Shown piece by piece: positions 1 through 9,546 of a stretch of DNA of 64,000 nucleotides. The first letter of the stretch is position 1, and each line of letters begins with the position of its first letter. The DNA is from Magicicada septendecula (Eukaryota; Arthropoda; Insecta; Hemiptera; Cicadidae): assembly GCA_034769895.1 (NCBI GenBank), contig CM068367.1, positions 85,985,654 through 86,049,653 of the forward strand. The letters run 5' to 3'. A program made the position numbers and the translations under genes. The notes under the pieces were generated by a model. That model was not told the DNA's origin, made no database searches, and saw only the letters and a list, made by a program, of their open reading frames with translations.

Positions 1-995
1 TTCATTTAAAGTTTTGTTAATTTTAACATGTATGTGCATGATGACAAATTGTTGATGACCTACTCCTAACATGAACAATTTTCACAAATTTATATGAAAA
101 ATACTGCAAAGCTTTTTTTGATTTGGTGTTCCACATTGCTAAACATAAGTGCAAGGGTATTATAAAGCAACAGTTAATGTTTGTAACGTCCAGCTACTGA
201 ACTCCACACCTTTCTAACTTCCACTGATGGTGTGGGGAGGGGTGCGTCCATCGAACTGGTCCTCAGTTATATATGGACCCCCATAAATTCAAAGGTTGTC
301 TATGACTGGTTTAATGCGTGTTGTATGATATACTTGGTGACAATGCTTTTGTTGTAACATTCAAACCTACATGCATCATAAAATAATTTAAAATTTACAA
401 TTACTGTCTGTTTTAATGGTTAATGTTTCAGCTGATTGTACAAATTTTAATATACCATATCAGTGGCTACAAAACATTTATTCAGTGGTATATAAAAATA
501 GTGCAAAATATTCTCAACATGATTAACTCAGAACGGGTTTTGTTCAGAAAGACAGAAAATGGATGCAGAAGACTTGAAGAAATGTTATGCAGAAGAAAAT
601 ATAACGTTTATAAAGACTATACAATACAAACTGACTGATATCTATATAATAAGTATTTGAAAAACAGAATGTTGAGCTTCTTCAGCAAGAATCCACAACT
701 TCTTTTTCTTGGTTAAATATTTGCTATTACGAACTGCAATTTCAATGTTGTCAATGACATTTATCCACCCACTAATAAACACTTTGTATTGAATGGTTAG
801 TTAGGTATGACTTGGAAAGATCCTACTGGATGTGTTTTTCTTCTGGGTTAAAACTGCATTTCAATTTGAAAATTTATAATACACAACAATTCAATCTTGT
901 CACAGGTGTCTTATTACCACATGACTGATACAACAGGGACTTCAATAATTTAATATAATATTCATGTTTAATATGGTATCCAAATCACTTGTACG
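1..995. other. No gene recognised; Nup155 3'-side intron
   Basis: AT-rich sequence downstream (in gene sense) of the last Nup155 exon seen at 3248-3398. Short open frames occur on both strands, but none has a recognisable motif or a splice-bounded coding stretch. The next Nup155 exon, expected to continue the helical C-terminal scaffold, was looked for on the minus strand and not found. It probably lies beyond position 1. Confidence 0.5.
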
Positions 996-2266
996 AATTA
1001 ATAAATTATTTACCTTAAGTTATCCACCGTGTGATTTATTGTAACTTCGTCTATGACGCGTTTCAGAGCTTATGCTCCATCATCAGATATTAAATAAAGA
1101 TAAAACTATCACTCTTGCGAGATCGTTATGTAGTAAAAAATGTCAAAATTTGCATGTGAACCGTACACGGATTTGGGTGTGCACCCGTTCACGTACATTC
1201 TGCCACTGAGCGGTTGCTACCTTATCGTAGCCCCAGCGAGCAGACTCAAGGCGGTATCGTACAATCGGTTGGATACAAAGTTCAGGTGGTCATTTAACAC
1301 GATATCGCGACTCCTTGGGTTTGCATACGCACTGTAAATTTCAAATTCCTCCAAGGCATTCATGAAACGGCCCTTCTTACACACATGTAACGATATTAAA
1401 TTGGAACTAAAATCTGTGTAATTATGATTGTGTGAAGTCAGGTGTCGGGCGTAATTTGATTTGATGTTGTCAATGTTTCTTATTTTCTTAGGTAAATGTT
1501 CTCGAAATCGTTTAAGGAAACCTCTCCCAGTCTGTCCAATGTAGAAGCAATTGTAATCATTGCATGTTAACTTATATATGCCTATTTTTTCTTCTGGAGG
1601 CGTGTACGTTTTCGGTTTGAGAATATCCAGTAACTTATTATTAGTCCTGAATGAAATAGTGAAACTATTATTATTCAATATAGAAGACAAAACCTTAGGC
1701 ATAAAGCTAGTGTAATTAGTAGATACAAAAATTTTTTGCGTGTTGCTGTTTATTCGGGGTTTAAGTATTCTTTTTTCATGTTTTCTCAACAGTTTGTAAA
1801 TAGTTAGAATATTGTAACCATTTGCAACCGCGATATAGTTTATGACATTTAGCTCATCACGAAAGCCATTATCATCCAAACGAATTGTCAATAATCTATG
1901 AATGAAACTATTGTACGCCGCCATTTTATGTGAAAAAGGATGATGAGAGTCTGCGTGTATTGTGGTGTCAGTGGTAGTCGGTTTTCTATAAATGTTGAAC
2001 TTTAGTTTATTCCACTGTCGAGTGATGGTTAAATCTAGAAAGTTTATCTTGTTATCAACCTCTGTTTCAAGAGTAAACTGGATGTTTCTATTTATTTTAT
2101 TTAAACAGTTTTTAAATAATTCAATTTGTCTTATAGTACCATCAAAAATGAAAAACGTATCGTCTACATACCATGCATAAAATATTATTTTATTTGCATA
2201 TATATTATTGTTCGGTGGATATATTATCACACGGTGGATAACTGAAGGTAAATAATTTATTAATTT
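996..2266 (-). mobile_element. Penelope-like element fragment bounded by inverted repeats
   Basis: A 5'-truncated Penelope-like retroelement on the minus strand. It has the end of a reverse transcriptase, a GIY-YIG endonuclease and a 3' tail. The + strand segments 996-1034 and 2228-2266 are inverted copies of each other (39 bp, one mismatch), so the last bases of the element reappear, flipped, at its truncated 5' side. Penelope-like elements are known for inverted partial second copies and terminal inverted repeats, which fits. The phrase about bases 1064-1090, with the elements' usual ATGATGGAGCATAAGCTC on the minus strand, supports a real element tail. Exact ends and target duplication were not established. 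Confidence 0.75.
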
Positions 2267-2413
2267 AATATAATCCAAACCTGGATTTACCTGGTAAATG
2301 AAAGTAACAGGCTGAGTGTTAATAGTGTTACCTATGAATTGAGCATCTTTCCTTGCAAGAATTTCTTTGCTTTCTTGATGTGCCAAAGTTAAATAGGAAG
2401 GGTGAAACTCCAA
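1217..2413 (-). pseudogene. Penelope-like RT (C-terminal part) with GIY-YIG endonuclease
   Basis: A 398-residue open frame. Residues 82-85 are YVDD, the catalytic motif C of the reverse transcriptase; NKINFLDLTI (about 121-130) and IYRKPTTTDTTIHADSHHP (141-159) are typical of the following RT/thumb region of Penelope-like elements. GIY at 278-280 and YIG at 291-293, followed by QTGRGFLKRFREHL, mark the GIY-YIG nuclease that nicks target DNA for primed reverse transcription. RT motifs upstream of YVDD are missing: residues 50-62 are translated from the flipped terminal repeat at 2228-2266, and residues 1-49 are probably host flank left open by chance. The frame is therefore a truncated copy, not a working gene, although the C-terminal half has no stops. 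Confidence 0.8.
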
Positions 2414-2443
2414 CTTCGTCGTGCTTATTTGCTAAACTGCTAA

Positions 2444-2760
2444 ATGTCATGTTCTGGACGAGGCCATTCAGTGTTTCCACCATTTTCAAGTCCTAAACCA
2501 CGACCTATGGTGGAAACACTGAAGCTGGAGTTACAGAGACTGCTAATTCAAATAACAAGATTAGGAAGGGTGAAAACATCAAAATGTTTTATTAACGCAC
2601 AGAGATTAAGATGGCTTGATCTTGTACTTGTATGCAAACGAGATGAGAAACGTGTCCAATACAAGATTACAAAATGGAAGACTCACGAAAGGAGATCCTA
2701 AGTAATATAGAAGATATGGATAAAAGAGGAGAGTGAAAGTGCCATACCATTCACAATTTT
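2444..2760 (+). other. Possible small non-LTR retroelement remnant, with a 14-bp hairpin
   Basis: The frame ending near 2700 contains AQRLRWLDLVLVCKRDEKRV, resembling the end of insect non-LTR reverse transcriptases (usually R-L-R-W-x-G-H-V-x-R-M). The match is short and degraded, so this is only a suggestion. The same stretch holds a perfect 14-bp inverted repeat, CAGTGTTTCCACCA at 2469-2482 and its complement at 2508-2521, with a 25-base loop. Confidence 0.25.
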
Positions 2761-2800
2761 CACTTAGAAGATCTAGAAGAGCAGCTACAGTTTTGGAAAA

Positions 2801-3247
2801 AAAATGTGTAGCCATCTTATGACAATGAAGTGAGGTTGAAATGTCTACATGTTGGAAGTAATATTGGAGTCTGTACTTTATTTTTGCTTCAAGTGAGAAA
2901 GAGCATACAGATTGTATAAGAAAGTAAAGAATATAATTTTACATTAAAATTTGTTCACATTACTATTGTAGTAATTATTATATACACCACAAAAATGGCT
3001 TTCCAAAACAAGCATTTTTTAATGTAGAAAAGAAAATGGTCATTTTTGTAACAAGTGAATGTATACTTTAATTAAAGCAAGTGCTGTTTAACTGAAATGG
3101 CGCATAATTAAATCAGCTGCTTAAAAAAAAAGACATTCTGAAATTTAACCTGATTCTAATAAGTGGACTTATTATGTTAATTAATATGTTACATTAATAT
3201 GTTAGCAAGACACCAATATAAAATAAAATCATATCTCACACTCTCAC
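2801..3247. other. Nup155 intron, nothing recognised
   Basis: AT-rich intronic sequence between the possible retroelement remnant and the donor site of the exon at 3248. No repeat boundary, RNA gene or coding signal was seen. Confidence 0.5.
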
Positions 3248-3398
3248 CCTGGCTATGTACTCTGTTGAAGGTAACAGTTCTGTTGGTTGCGGTGGCGGAG
3301 GGCCAGGAGTTGAAGGTACACGAGGCATATATGGACTTGACTGGCTCTGTTGATACAACAGGTCAAGAACTCTTGTCACTTCTCGATAACACTCCATT
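3248..3398 (-). CDS. Nup155: Nup155 exon (most 3' of the five seen)
   Basis: 151-base exon with acceptor TTTTTCAG just above 3398 and donor GTGAGAG at 3241-3247 (minus strand). It completes an Arg codon begun in the exon at 4403 and then gives 50 codons. It reads MECYREVTRVLDLLYQQSQ, followed by a proline-rich stretch (PSTPGPPPP). In vertebrate Nup155 the matching place has a similar helix (SYKCITDTLQELVNQSK) and then a Pro-rich linker. Nup155 is a scaffold of the inner ring of the nuclear pore complex: an N-terminal beta-propeller and a long alpha-helical domain, of which this is part. The exon ends in phase 0. The following exon is not in view. Confidence 0.85.
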
Positions 3399-4402
3399 CT
3401 GAAAAATGAACATTCACGAATAAATTAAAATTCCATACACAAAAAAATAAAGGACAATTCTCAAAAGGCATCTTGAAATTAAAACAATATCAGTACATAG
3501 TTACAAAGAACACAGTTCCTTTTTCTTTCTCCCAATTATGTTTTATGGATTGTTCTGTAATGAGATCTAAAAATGATAACAAACATGTTACATATAAGGT
3601 CATTACTCAGTGACAAGTTCTTCTCAGTAGAAATTCTGGAGGCCAAATCAGGGCTATATGCTTGATGCTCAAAACAACGTCAGTTGAAAGATGGCTATGT
3701 TGTTTGTTTTACTTATATACAGGGCTGATAATGTGTATCACAATAAGCCTGTATATCTATTGCTGTTCCATGTGGTATGATATTAATTAATAAGAGGCCT
3801 TTTTGGTCCAAGAGAATTCTTGTCATCACTATCTGTGTACTCAGATTTTGTTTGAATGCCTTTGGTTTTAATGAGAGATCTTAACGATGTCACACCATTG
3901 ATTGGTGTTTACTTTGAGAGGTTTTATGGGAAATTTATATTTTAAAGCCAGTAACAATGTGGTTAAAAAATTCATCACCTTCTTGGTTGTACAAACCAAA
4001 AAACTTCATCACTGCTCCTGCCTAATTTTTCTTGTATTCTGTACCTAATAGTTACAGAACCCATTTGGGACTTCGTTTTTTTCCAAGGTGTTCTGTAATA
4101 ATTTTATCATTATAGAAAGAAATAATATACTTCTTCTCATTTGGGTTGTGGAAAACGTGTTAATAAGATTTGAGGAGGATTTCTTAAATATTTTATCCCC
4201 CCCCCCCCCCCGATCTGCACCTTTCTACTACTGCTGTTCCCAAATTAACAATGGATTCCTCATATATGAATAACTAACTGTTTATTGTGACAATTATGTA
4301 GACAGTATTATGCCATTTACAATTATAATATGCTGATGTATGTTGTGATTTGTTTACAACAGCTCACTGCATCAAACACACTACAGACTTATAAAGCCTT
4401 AC
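3399..4402 (-). other. Nup155 intron (1004 bp)
   Basis: Bounded by a GT donor (GTAAGGCTT on minus, at 4394-4402) and an AG acceptor at 3399-3400. AT-rich, with a run of 15 C at 4197-4211 on the + strand. No transposon was recognised. Confidence 0.75.
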
Positions 4403-4599
4403 CTCTGTGCATATGCTTGGTATCCAACTGTGTCTTCAGCAGGCTGGTTGTTTTTATAAAAATGAAAACCCACGTCTTTGGGATCACACTTAGCTGCACA
4501 CTGTATGCTGAGCTCTACAACACCTTCATAAAACTGACAACTGACAAACTCTCTGCTAACTGATGACAGATTCACTCTAGGTGCAACATCTTTGCACAG
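4403..4599 (-). CDS. Nup155: Nup155 exon
   Basis: 197-base exon, phase 0 at its start and two bases left over at its end (AG, completed to AGA in the next exon). It reads LCKDVAPRVNLSSVSREFVS and then FYEGVVELSIQCAAKCDPKD, GFHFYKN and QPAEDTVGYQAYAQR. The FYEGVVEL, AAK-DP, LHFYK-like and EDIVG-like blocks are the best conserved part of the Nup155 helical domain and identify the gene. The acceptor is TTGTTTAAG and the donor GTAAGGC. No stop or frameshift interrupts it, so the exon looks functional. Confidence 0.92.
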
Positions 4600-5160
4600 C
4601 TTAAACAAATGAACAAATTAATTTCAATTCAGAATATAAAACAGACATACTTTTATTATACAAATTTTATGCAGGAAAGATCACTCAGATCATGCTGATA
4701 GTGTTGTCTACTAGGCTGTTTACTAAATTTTATGAAAATGTACATTCAAATGTGTAATTTGAGTGCCTTTACACAAAAAACAATGGAAAAAATTAACTTT
4801 CTGGCAACCACAAGTATGTTCACACTGCACATTGTGTATGTATTCATAATAATTAATTAAAACATATTAAAAAAATCATAAACATTCTAGCTTTATAAAT
4901 TGATTAAAATTAAAAAAAATGAACACACAACTTAAATAAAAAAATTAATTACAAAAACTGAATGCTAATAATTTAGTGAACAGACCAATATAAAAAAAAT
5001 TGATGAAATGTATTCAAGAATGTAAAAACAAAGTAGGGCCTACTACTGTATTGCCAGCTACAATTTTTAAGTAGAAATGGATTAATGTATAAGGAACTAC
5101 TTAATGCACATACTGACTGGAAAATAGCACATAGTTACACTTGTAGATACTCTTTATTAC
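4600..5160 (-). other. Nup155 intron (561 bp)
   Basis: Donor GTAATAAA at 5153-5160 and acceptor AG at 4600-4601 on the minus strand. AT-rich, with no repeat recognised. Confidence 0.75.
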
Positions 5161-5238
5161 CTTCAGCGCTGCCCATAACAGACTCTCCCGTTCATCCTTA
5201 TTTTGCTTTGTTTTTGCTACATTTATTATCTCACTAGC
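5161..5238 (-). CDS. Nup155: Nup155 exon
   Basis: A 78-base exon, exactly 26 codons in phase 0 at both ends. It reads ASEIINVAKTKQNKDERESL and then LWAALK, joining directly to LCKDVAPRVNL of the next exon. In vertebrate Nup155 the same place reads CSKANELLQRSRQVQ with a KERMLRESLK-type helix, so the two flanking exons are contiguous in the protein and no coding sequence is missing. The acceptor CTCTTTCAG sits just above 5238. The intron entering this exon is the 33.6-kb one that holds the Helitron. Confidence 0.85.
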
Positions 5239-5344
5239 CTGAAAGAGAAAACACACGTATTAGGAGTTTGAAAATAATTACAACTGAAGAACTTGAGAAA
5301 GATAAGAAACTTTACTACTATGTATTTAAAGTCTTCTTCCGGCA

Positions 5345-5536
5345 TGGACTGTGTCAAATATGTCTTCTCAGACAATGCTGCATCCATATTACAATGAGTA
5401 TCTTCAGGTCTATGAGACAACGAGGTTGTTGACATACTCATTTCAGACTGCACGGTAGACTCATCAACACACATAGTTGAAGATATGGGTAAAATGGATA
5501 AAATATTGTCTGAGAAGACATATTTGACACAGTCCA
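5345..5536. repeat. Inverted repeat: 32-bp perfect arms
   Basis: The arm at 5345-5376 (starting TGGACTGTGTCAAATATG) is the exact reverse complement of 5505-5536, with a 128-base spacer. Similarity continues with mismatches outward to about 5320 and 5560 and inward for some 25 bases. Read in the inward senses, both arms encode LSEKTYLTQS followed by a EEDF motif, so they look like two opposed copies of one short coding fragment of unknown origin. It lies in the big Nup155 intron, just downstream (in gene sense) of the Helitron. Confidence 0.8.
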
Positions 5537-5832
5537 TATGAGAAGAAGACTTCAACAAGTACAGAATGCACACTGGCTGCAGAAGCCTACTGAGAATATA
5601 ATTTTACTATTGGCTAAATTATGGTTGGTTTTACAATATGGGGAAGTTAACACTCCAGACACATGACAATGACGGCACAGTCACAACCAATATACAAACA
5701 AATAAATAAAACTGAAGTGTCTGTTTGTAATGTCAAAATAACAGCTTTTTACTAAATGCATATGAAAGTATATAAGGTACTTATAACAAAAAAACAATTA
5801 AAAAAATTTTTATCTGTCTGTCTATTTGTTCC

Positions 5833-7254
5833 GGCTAATCTCTGAAACGGCTGGACCGATTTTGACGGGCTTTCACTGGCAGATAGCTGATGTTATAAGG
5901 AGTAACTTAGGCTACTTTTATTTTGGAAAAAAAAAGAAAAAAGTCGAGCAACACGTGCCCCACGCGCACGCCGCTGCCGTCGTCGGACTGAAAGGCGCCT
6001 CTCACCGCTTCCCCCTCCAACTTCCTCCTCTGACTTAATATAACAAAGGTTGCCTGTCGCGCAGGCTCAGAACGCGCGAGCGGGCTGTTGCAGATGGTTG
6101 TGTCTCAACGCGTGCCTTAAAAAATTGTTTTCTAGCAGTGAGAAAACAATATTAAGTTTTAAGTTACATTGTTAAACGTAGCCACAACCTCCCAAAATCG
6201 TCTCTGTACCGTAATTATATGCGATAAATGTAAATTAATTTCTGTACTTCCAATAAATACACCCTTTTAATGTACACTAACAACGTAAATTTTATTTAAG
6301 TTACATTATCGTACATAACCTCCATAAGCTGGCATTAGTTACTTGTGAAGAAAACAGTTGGTGTACACATCGGACACCGAAATGTAGTACACACGCGGCG
6401 ACGGAAGTTACATTTTGCCGCTGACTATTCCCTAAGACCCGCGATAATTTCTGTTTGTTTGTTTAAAAATATTTATCTTTACACAACAATTTTTAATTAT
6501 CTTTACAATTTTTACATTACTTTTAATGCTTTCGACTCTGAGAGAACGTTCCAAGTATGTGATACAGATGGGACAGAAATGTACTAGATGACGGTGTCAT
6601 GGCAGTTGGCGTTGTCTGTTGTCTTTACTAATTTACGTGGTTAATGAGGTTCAGTTTAAGAGTGCAGTTTAGTTTGGTTTGTATAATGTGAATGTGTTGG
6701 TTAATGAGGTTCAGTTTAAGAGTGCAGTTTAGTTTGGTTTGTATAATGTGAATGTGAATGTGAATGTGTTGCCAGTGCGTGTAGTATTGACTAAATTATT
6801 TATTTTGAGGTTTTCGAGTACGTGTTTCCATTTACGATAATGTATCAGAATATTGTAACCACGCGGTTTGGATTCGGGTTATGAGGCATCATTAAAATAT
6901 TTTTAAATTCTTTATGCTTGCTGATCATTACTATGTATTAATATGATAGCTTTATTTATGTATGTTAAATAAGCTACAAATAAATAAAAGGCTAATCTCC
7001 GAAACAGCTGGACCGACTTTGACGGGCTTTCACTGGCAGATAGCTGATGTTATAAGGAGTAACTTAGGCTACTTTTATTTTGGAAAACTGTCGTCGTACC
7101 GAAAGGCGCCTCTCACTGCTTCCCCCTCCAACTTCCTCCTCCGACTTAATATAACAAAGGTTGCCTGTCGCGCGGGCTCAGAACGCGCAAGCGGGCTGTT
7201 GCAGATGGTTGTGTCTCAACGCGCGCCTTAAAAAATTGTTTTCTAGCAGCGAGA
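5833..7254 (+). repeat. Helitron 5' region present twice (5833-6143 and 6990-7254)
   Basis: Two direct copies of the subterminal sequence, from GGCTAATCTC to TTTTCTAGCAG plus GAGA, 847 bases apart. The outer copy has about 45 extra bases (an A-rich run and a GC-rich stretch near 5935-5985). The inner copy lacks the terminal TC and the TCTGTCTG leader, so it is not an independent Helitron start; it looks like an internal duplication. Between them, 6144-6989 holds no recognisable gene. Confidence 0.85.
6639..6773 (+). repeat. 60-bp tandem repeat (two units) plus short AATGTG run
   Basis: GGTTAATGAGGTTCAGTTTA and the 40 bases that follow occur at 6639-6698 and again from 6699. The second unit ends in three AATGTG hexamers. 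It lies within the Helitron 5' untranslated region between the two subterminal copies. Confidence 0.85.
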
Positions 7255-7476
7255 CTTTTAAGTTATAATATAATAATATAATTAGAGATAAATGTTTAAC
7301 GTCGTTTGGTTTTCTTTCATGAAAATTCGTTCGTATTAAATAGTTAAGTTTTTTTATTTACTTGATAAATTACTTATTTATTTAGTTAAGTACGTAGGTA
7401 GTTGTTTTTAAAATAAATATTTCTAAATTAGGTTTGTAGTTTTATAATTTAAAAAGTGCACTTACAATCATTAGTC

Positions 7477-8055
7477 ATGCCTAAAAGAAAATCAAATCTC
7501 TCTAAAAACACGAGAAAGGCTAAAAATCAAAGATTGCAACGTGAAAATGAATCTCAACAGGATAGAGAAAGTCGTCTTACAAATTGTAGATTAAGGCAAT
7601 CCATGTCTAGGTACATTGAAAGTAGTTCTAAGAGAAACGAATGATTACAGTTAGATAGAACCCGTCATTCATTGTTAAGGAGTCAAGAATCTCAGGAGTC
7701 TAGAGAACAGCGTCTAGAAAACGATCGTATTCGACACGCTGTCTCGCGAAGCCTAGAATCAGACGATTCTAGAGAGCAGCGATTAAAAGTTGACCGTATT
7801 CGACACTATGTGTCGTGAAATCTAGAATCAGACGATTCTAGAGAGCAGCGATTAGAAGATGACCGTATTCAACACTCTGTGTCGCGATATCTAGAATCAG
7901 ATGATTCTAGAGAGCAGCGATTGGAAAGTGATCGTCGTCATCACCAAAATCAACGTGAATTTGAAAGTCAAGAACAACATGACATCCGTGTCACAGAACA
8001 ATGTGATCGATATCATGAGTCACAAGGACAGAGAATCGAGCGCAAGGAGTGAGTA
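7477..8055 (+). pseudogene. Helitron Rep/Helicase, N-terminal leader (broken)
   Basis: Starts at ATG 7477 with MPKRKSNLSKNTRKAKNQRL, the usual basic start of arthropod Helitron proteins (MPKRK-x-x-L-S-x-x-T-R). The same frame continues to 8053 but is stopped at 7642 (TGA) and near 7816. From about 7690 it is built of four 23-residue repeats (core LESDDSREQRLEDDRIRHSV). It is cut at 8059 by element A and resumes at 18066 in a different frame, so at least one further indel separates the halves. It encodes the charged leader before the zinc-finger-like region; the replication chemistry lies in later segments. Confidence 0.8.
7690..7960 (+). repeat. 69-bp coding minisatellite, about four units
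   Basis: CTAGAATCAG followed by GATTCTAGAGAGCAGCGATT recurs at 7753, 7822 and 7891, a 69-base (23-codon) period, with a more diverged unit before 7753. The period keeps the Helitron Rep reading frame, so the array grew while the protein was still under selection or shortly before it decayed. Confidence 0.85.
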
Positions 8056-8059
8056 CCAT

Positions 8060-9360
8060 TGTAACGTGTCAAAATTGGGTAATTTTATTTATTGCAGTTA
8101 TGGGTATTTCATTTTATGTCATTTCGGGATTTTTATACAAAATATTGTGAAAGTTTTATTTTCCATGGTGACAGACCGCGTGTAGCAGGGCAGTTTCAGA
8201 ACAAAGGCAAGACGCAGTGTTCCGTTGTGAGGTTCGTACCGAGGTATGCACCACCCTCTATGTCTCAGAACTGTGAGTGAATGTGACGGTGCAAGCACGC
8301 GCGATCCAGGTATGCGCGCTGGAGTGACGCTCTTTTCAGAAAACTCAAAATGGCCTAGAGCGGAATTGTTGCAGTCTCCTTTACCCTGAGGCCGGATACG
8401 AAGACCTAAGGACCGCCTCCTGTTCGTGACGTCAGTCTAGCAGTGCCAAATATCGTCAACACTAACTACAGAAACAACCATTATGTATCATGGTCATAGC
8501 TAACAAAATGCATCAAATCAGCTATGCACGGCGACAAAATCAAACGGGCAGTGGATCACAGTTTCCTCCCGCTTCAGTCAGTCTACGATAGGCGGTACAC
8601 GAGCAACCGACTTCAGCTACAGATGCTAACATTTTGTCCGGACCCGGTCAGTGCAGTTTATAAAATGTAACGGAGTCAACAATAGATAACCGACCGGGAC
8701 CCGTGGAATTGACGGAAGTAACCAGATAACATTTGGTGTAACGAAAGTGTGAAATGCAAACAGTTAAAATACGGACCGTGAACTCGGGCATCAAAAAACG
8801 TGTTCGGTCGGTATCGCGTATGTGATTGAACGTAAATGAAACATGAATATATAAAGGCCAACTATTTTCTAATTATAATATAATATTTTAAAGGGGTTTA
8901 AATGGTGTGATAGTGTGTGTGGGCAAAGCTGGGCTACTTTCTTTAGTATAAATAGTATGTAGGGGTAAGGTCAATTTAACCAGTACCAAATGTGTGTTAT
9001 TCTTTTGTGTTTGTATGAGGAATTTACGTCTTTATGTGAGTAAGTAAAGTATTCATTTAATAACCATGTGTTAGATTAAGTTATTTCGTCATTACCATTT
9101 CTCATTTCTGTGCTGCAAGATTCGTCTAACGTTCCGGAATTTTCTGAATTATTAATTGGGTTGGTCAGATAGCGAAATTGTCCTTTTTATTTAAGGTGGA
9201 GTATAAAGGTTTTCGATATTTTACCTATAAAAAATAATCGTGGTGACCTTGATCTTCTGAGTGAAATTTTAATATGGTAAGTAGTTGAGTATGCGTACAG
9301 GTAAGTTCTGGCAGTGTATTTTATGTATTAATATATTTCGGCGACTTTTTTATTGTTACA
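8060..9360 (+). repeat. Element A 5' LTR
   Basis: 1301 bp, TG...CA. It contains the family blocks GCAAAGCTGGGCTACTTT (8931-8948 region) and TCTAACGTTCCGGAATTTTC, shared with B. A consensus splice donor CAG/GTAAGT lies at 9298-9306, about 55 bases before the end. The primer-binding site starts two bases after the LTR (TGGCTTTCGCCTGCCAGG at 9363). Confidence 0.9.
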
Positions 9361-9546
9361 AATGGCTTTCGCCTGCCAGGATTTTTGTTTAATTTTATTT
9401 ATACGGGATAGACCTATTTAATGCACAGAAAATAGGATGTGGTAATGACGAATTGATAAAAATAGTTGTCGCACATAATTACGCACGTGCGAGTAGGTTA
9501 GGTTTGTATTATTGTGATTTACAGTTGTGTAAGCACAAGGTAGAAA

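Noticed and set aside
1140-1337. Open frame of 65 codons on + near the Penelope-like element
   Set aside because: It lies opposite the Penelope-like GIY-YIG frame and its 3' tail and shows no protein similarity.
3199-3402. Open frame of 67 codons on +
   Set aside because: Antisense shadow of the Nup155 exon at 3248-3398.
4330-4563. Open frame of 77 codons on +
   Set aside because: Antisense of the Nup155 exon at 4403-4599.
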